16,706 nucleotides of DNA, taken from NCBI GenBank assembly GCA_910586445.1, contig CAJUHV010000081.1, positions 1 to 16,706 of the forward strand, read 5' to 3'. Source of the DNA: an uncultured Eubacterium sp. (lineage in GTDB: Bacteria > Bacillota > Clostridia > Lachnospirales > Lachnospiraceae). The position numbers were made by a program, and so were the translations under genes. The notes below the pieces were generated by a model that saw only the letters and a list, made by a program, of their open reading frames with translations, was not told the DNA's origin and searched no databases. Below are positions 15,331-16,706 of the stretch, piece by piece (the first letter of the stretch is position 1; each line of letters starts with the position of its first letter).

Positions 15331-16221
15331 GGCTTAAAGATATCTGACAGAGCACACAAAAAAATTGAATTATCGGATGCCAATCTGCGCACCCTCCAGC
15401 TGAACCTATTAGAAATGCTCATAGAAATCGACCGCATATGCCGAAAATACGGCATAAAGTATTCCCTCGACGGCGGCACGCTGCTCGGCGCAGTGCGCCA
15501 CGGCGGCTTCATCCCATGGGATGACGACATCGACGTTATTATGCGCAGGGAGGAATACCAGAAGTTTTATAAGGCATGCAGGAAGGAGCTGGATAAAAAG
15601 CGTTTTTTCCTGCAGGAATACCGCACCGACCCGCATTACCGCTTCGGGTATGAAAAGATGCGCCGTCTGGATACGGAGTTTGTCCGTCTGGGGCAGGAGC
15701 ACGTAAAGAGCAGGGGCGGGATATTTGTGGACATCTTTGTTGTAGACAATGTGCCGGACGGGTTTATCATGCGCCGCCTGCACCTGTTTGCCTGCTATGT
15801 GATCCGAAAGCTTTTGTATGCGCAGCTTGGCATGAAGAATGCGGATTCTTTGTTTTTTAGGAAATGGTATGGTCTGCTGTACCGGGTTGTTCCGCGTGAT
15901 GCTGTATTCCGCCTGCGAAACCGCATTGCATATCGCTGCAGCAGGAAGAGGACAGAATTGGTGCGGCATATGACCTATCCGTATGTGCGTTCACGTTACG
16001 GCATGCCGGGGGACTGCTTTGACGAGATGATGGACATGCAGTTTGAGGGATACACATTCCGGGCATTTTGCAAATATGACAAATATCTGTCCGCGCTTTA
16101 CGGCGACTATATGAAGCTGCCGCCAAAGGAGCAGCAGAAGGCGCATCTGGATGTGTCAAGGATCAGGCTGCTTGATCTGGAGCAGCTGTATTCAAAAGAG
16201 GAATTAAGCAGGCTTTTATAG
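15268..16221 (+). CDS. licD: LicD-family phosphotransferase
   Basis: LicD proteins transfer phosphocholine or a similar phospho-substituent from its CDP-activated form onto surface glycans. The 317-residue protein has the family core at about 38-110. This comprises YSLDGGTLLGAVRHGGF (65-81) and the acidic nucleotidyltransferase-fold motif PWDDDIDV (83-90), with the metal-binding Asp residues present. GGIFVDIFVVD further on is also typical. The first 36 residues are lysine- and arginine-rich and lie outside the usual domain. They come from the A-rich leader, with only a weak ribosome-binding site and a TAA immediately before the ATG, so the true start could be the ATG at 15283. Base composition of the core is visibly GC-richer than the preceding genes. 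It closes the cluster and pairs logically with the LicC-like gene at 1713. Confidence 0.9.
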   Translation: MDRKRMIQKQTNRKINGRKEYGLKISDRAHKKIELSDANLRTLQLNLLEMLIEIDRICRKYGIKYSLDGGTLLGAVRHGGFIPWDDDIDVIMRREEYQKFYKACRKELDKKRFFLQEYRTDPHYRFGYEKMRRLDTEFVRLGQEHVKSRGGIFVDIFVVDNVPDGFIMRRLHLFACYVIRKLLYAQLGMKNADSLFFRKWYGLLYRVVPRDAVFRLRNRIAYRCSRKRTELVRHMTYPYVRSRYGMPGDCFDEMMDMQFEGYTFRAFCKYDKYLSALYGDYMKLPPKEQQKAHLDVSRIRLLDLEQLYSKEELSRLL

Positions 16222-16243
16222 GGCCTGTCTATGGAACATGAGT

Positions 16244-16290
16244 AAAACCCGATTTATTGTGAATTTTATTGTAAAGGCGGGTGTTTTTTT
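16244..16290 (+). terminator. Probable rho-independent terminator after licD
   Basis: ACCCG at 16247-16251 pairs with CGGGT at 16278-16282, with an inner TTTA/TAAA pairing (16254-16257 with 16272-16275). Seven T residues follow at 16284-16290. The stem is modest and the loop is large, but the position 23 bases after the licD stop fits the end of the operon. Confidence 0.5.
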
Positions 16291-16297
16291 GTATAAT
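16269..16297 (+). promoter_or_regulatory. Sigma-A type promoter reading rightward
   Basis: TTGTAA at 16269-16274 and TATAAT at 16292-16297 are separated by exactly 17 bases. This is a good housekeeping promoter match that overlaps the terminator's right arm. Transcription would start near 16304. No plus-strand gene follows within the window, so it serves an RNA or a gene beyond the edge. Confidence 0.45.
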
Positions 16298-16422
16298 TGC
16301 AGTGTAACAGGAGCAGGGCAGCCGTTCCATAGGCGTGGATTTTAGAAATTGAGGTGATAAGGAAGATTTGTTACGGGAGAGAACACCATTTATTAGAGCA
16401 GACATATAAAACCCTTACCGCG

Positions 16423-16706
16423 TTATTCCAATGTTCGCAAAGCCGCATAAATCAAGGACAAAATAACTTCTACTGCGTAATAAGCCCCATAATAAATTGA
16501 GGGCGAAAGCAGTTTAAACCGTCTCTTAAACCGATCTTGTTGCTGACATACTTTACATTCTATCACGATTCCCTTTGTTAGCAGTAATACACAATCTGCT
16601 GACTTTGTAAAATTGCTTTCTTGAACATAAAGAGAGCCGGCAAACTGTGATTTTGATATGCTCCCCTTATAGTAGACAGATAAAATAATAAAACTGTCAC
16701 TATAAG
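16423..16706 (-). CDS. Possible partial open frame entering from the right edge, unknown product
   Basis: On the minus strand one frame stays open for 93 codons from the window edge to a TAA at 16423-16425, with no start codon needed inside. The translation includes FAGSLYVQESNFTKSADC and, near the end, SPSIYYGAYYAVEVIL, giving a hydrophobic C-terminus that could be a membrane segment. I do not recognise it. It runs toward the licD end, opposite to the glycan operon. It could be the C-terminal part of a real gene or chance openness in AT-rich DNA. The rest of 16333-16422 shows nothing further. Confidence 0.3.
   Translation of the reverse strand, partial: YSDSFIILSVYYKGSISKSQFAGSLYVQESNFTKSADCVLLLTKGIVIECKVCQQQDRFKRRFKLLSPSIYYGAYYAVEVILSLIYAALRTLE
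16666..16706. repeat. Hairpin-forming inverted repeat at the right edge
   Basis: CTTATAGT (16666-16673) pairs with ACTATAAG (16699-16706). After one unpaired A, GACAG (16675-16679) pairs with CTGTC (16694-16698), around an A/T-only loop. It could be an insertion-sequence end, two facing ends, or a terminator-like structure. The window stops at its last base. Confidence 0.5.

Larger units (their letters stand above)
16229..16332. repeat. Short inverted repeat flanking terminator and promoter
   Basis: CTATGGAAC at 16229-16237 is the exact reverse complement of GTTCCATAG at 16324-16332. The segment between the arms carries the terminator-like hairpin and the promoter described separately. Nine base pairs is short for a recombinase-inverted promoter, and chance or an RNA stem are alternatives. 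Confidence 0.4.

Overview
The window looks like a surface-glycan or glycoprotein-glycan biosynthesis locus from a low-to-moderate-GC Firmicute, most likely a Clostridia/Lachnospiraceae gut anaerobe. The reasons are strong purine-rich Shine-Dalgarno sites, a codon style with moderate GC in some genes and AT-rich others, and a TnpB-like protein whose N-terminal region I associate with that family. This taxonomic call is inference.

Left edge (1-1712): a 13-bp-arm palindrome precedes an intact TnpB-family gene (88-1491). All three RuvC catalytic acidic positions appear to be replaced (Asp to Ala, Glu to Ala, Asp to Lys), while the zinc ribbon is kept. No transposase gene for an IS200/IS605 element is visible. 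The gene is followed by about 200 bases without a gene, rich in short hairpins, where a guide (omega-type) RNA would be expected. This resembles the nuclease-dead TnpB-derived RNA-guided repressors (TldR), and it is the most interesting item here.

Centre (1713-16221): twelve co-directional genes, many of them close together or overlapping, read like one operon or a few. In order: a LicC-like sugar/choline nucleotidyltransferase; a DXD glycosyltransferase (GT32-like); a GT2 glycosyltransferase; CapE and CapF; a CDP-glycerol glycerophosphotransferase-like protein; CapG; an FkbM methyltransferase; a GT4 glycosyltransferase; a GT2-like glycosyltransferase; a second FkbM methyltransferase; and a LicD phosphotransferase. 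CapE/CapF/CapG together make UDP-N-acetyl-L-fucosamine. The glycosyltransferases would assemble a glycan containing it, the FkbM enzymes would O-methylate it, and the LicC-like/LicD and glycerophosphotransferase-like proteins would add phospho-linked substituents. No flippase, polymerase, priming phosphoglycosyltransferase or ABC exporter is visible. The cluster may therefore depend on genes elsewhere, or may glycosylate a protein such as flagellin in the cytoplasm. A MITE-like hairpin repeat lies at 2517-2722, and an A-rich, T-poor low-complexity leader precedes licD.

Right edge (16222-16706): a probable terminator after licD overlaps a good sigma-A type promoter (TTGTAA, 17-base spacer, TATAAT) reading out of the window. 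Both sit between the arms of a short inverted repeat. The last 284 bases hold a stop-bounded open frame on the minus strand running off the edge, identity unknown, and a final hairpin-forming repeat at the last base.
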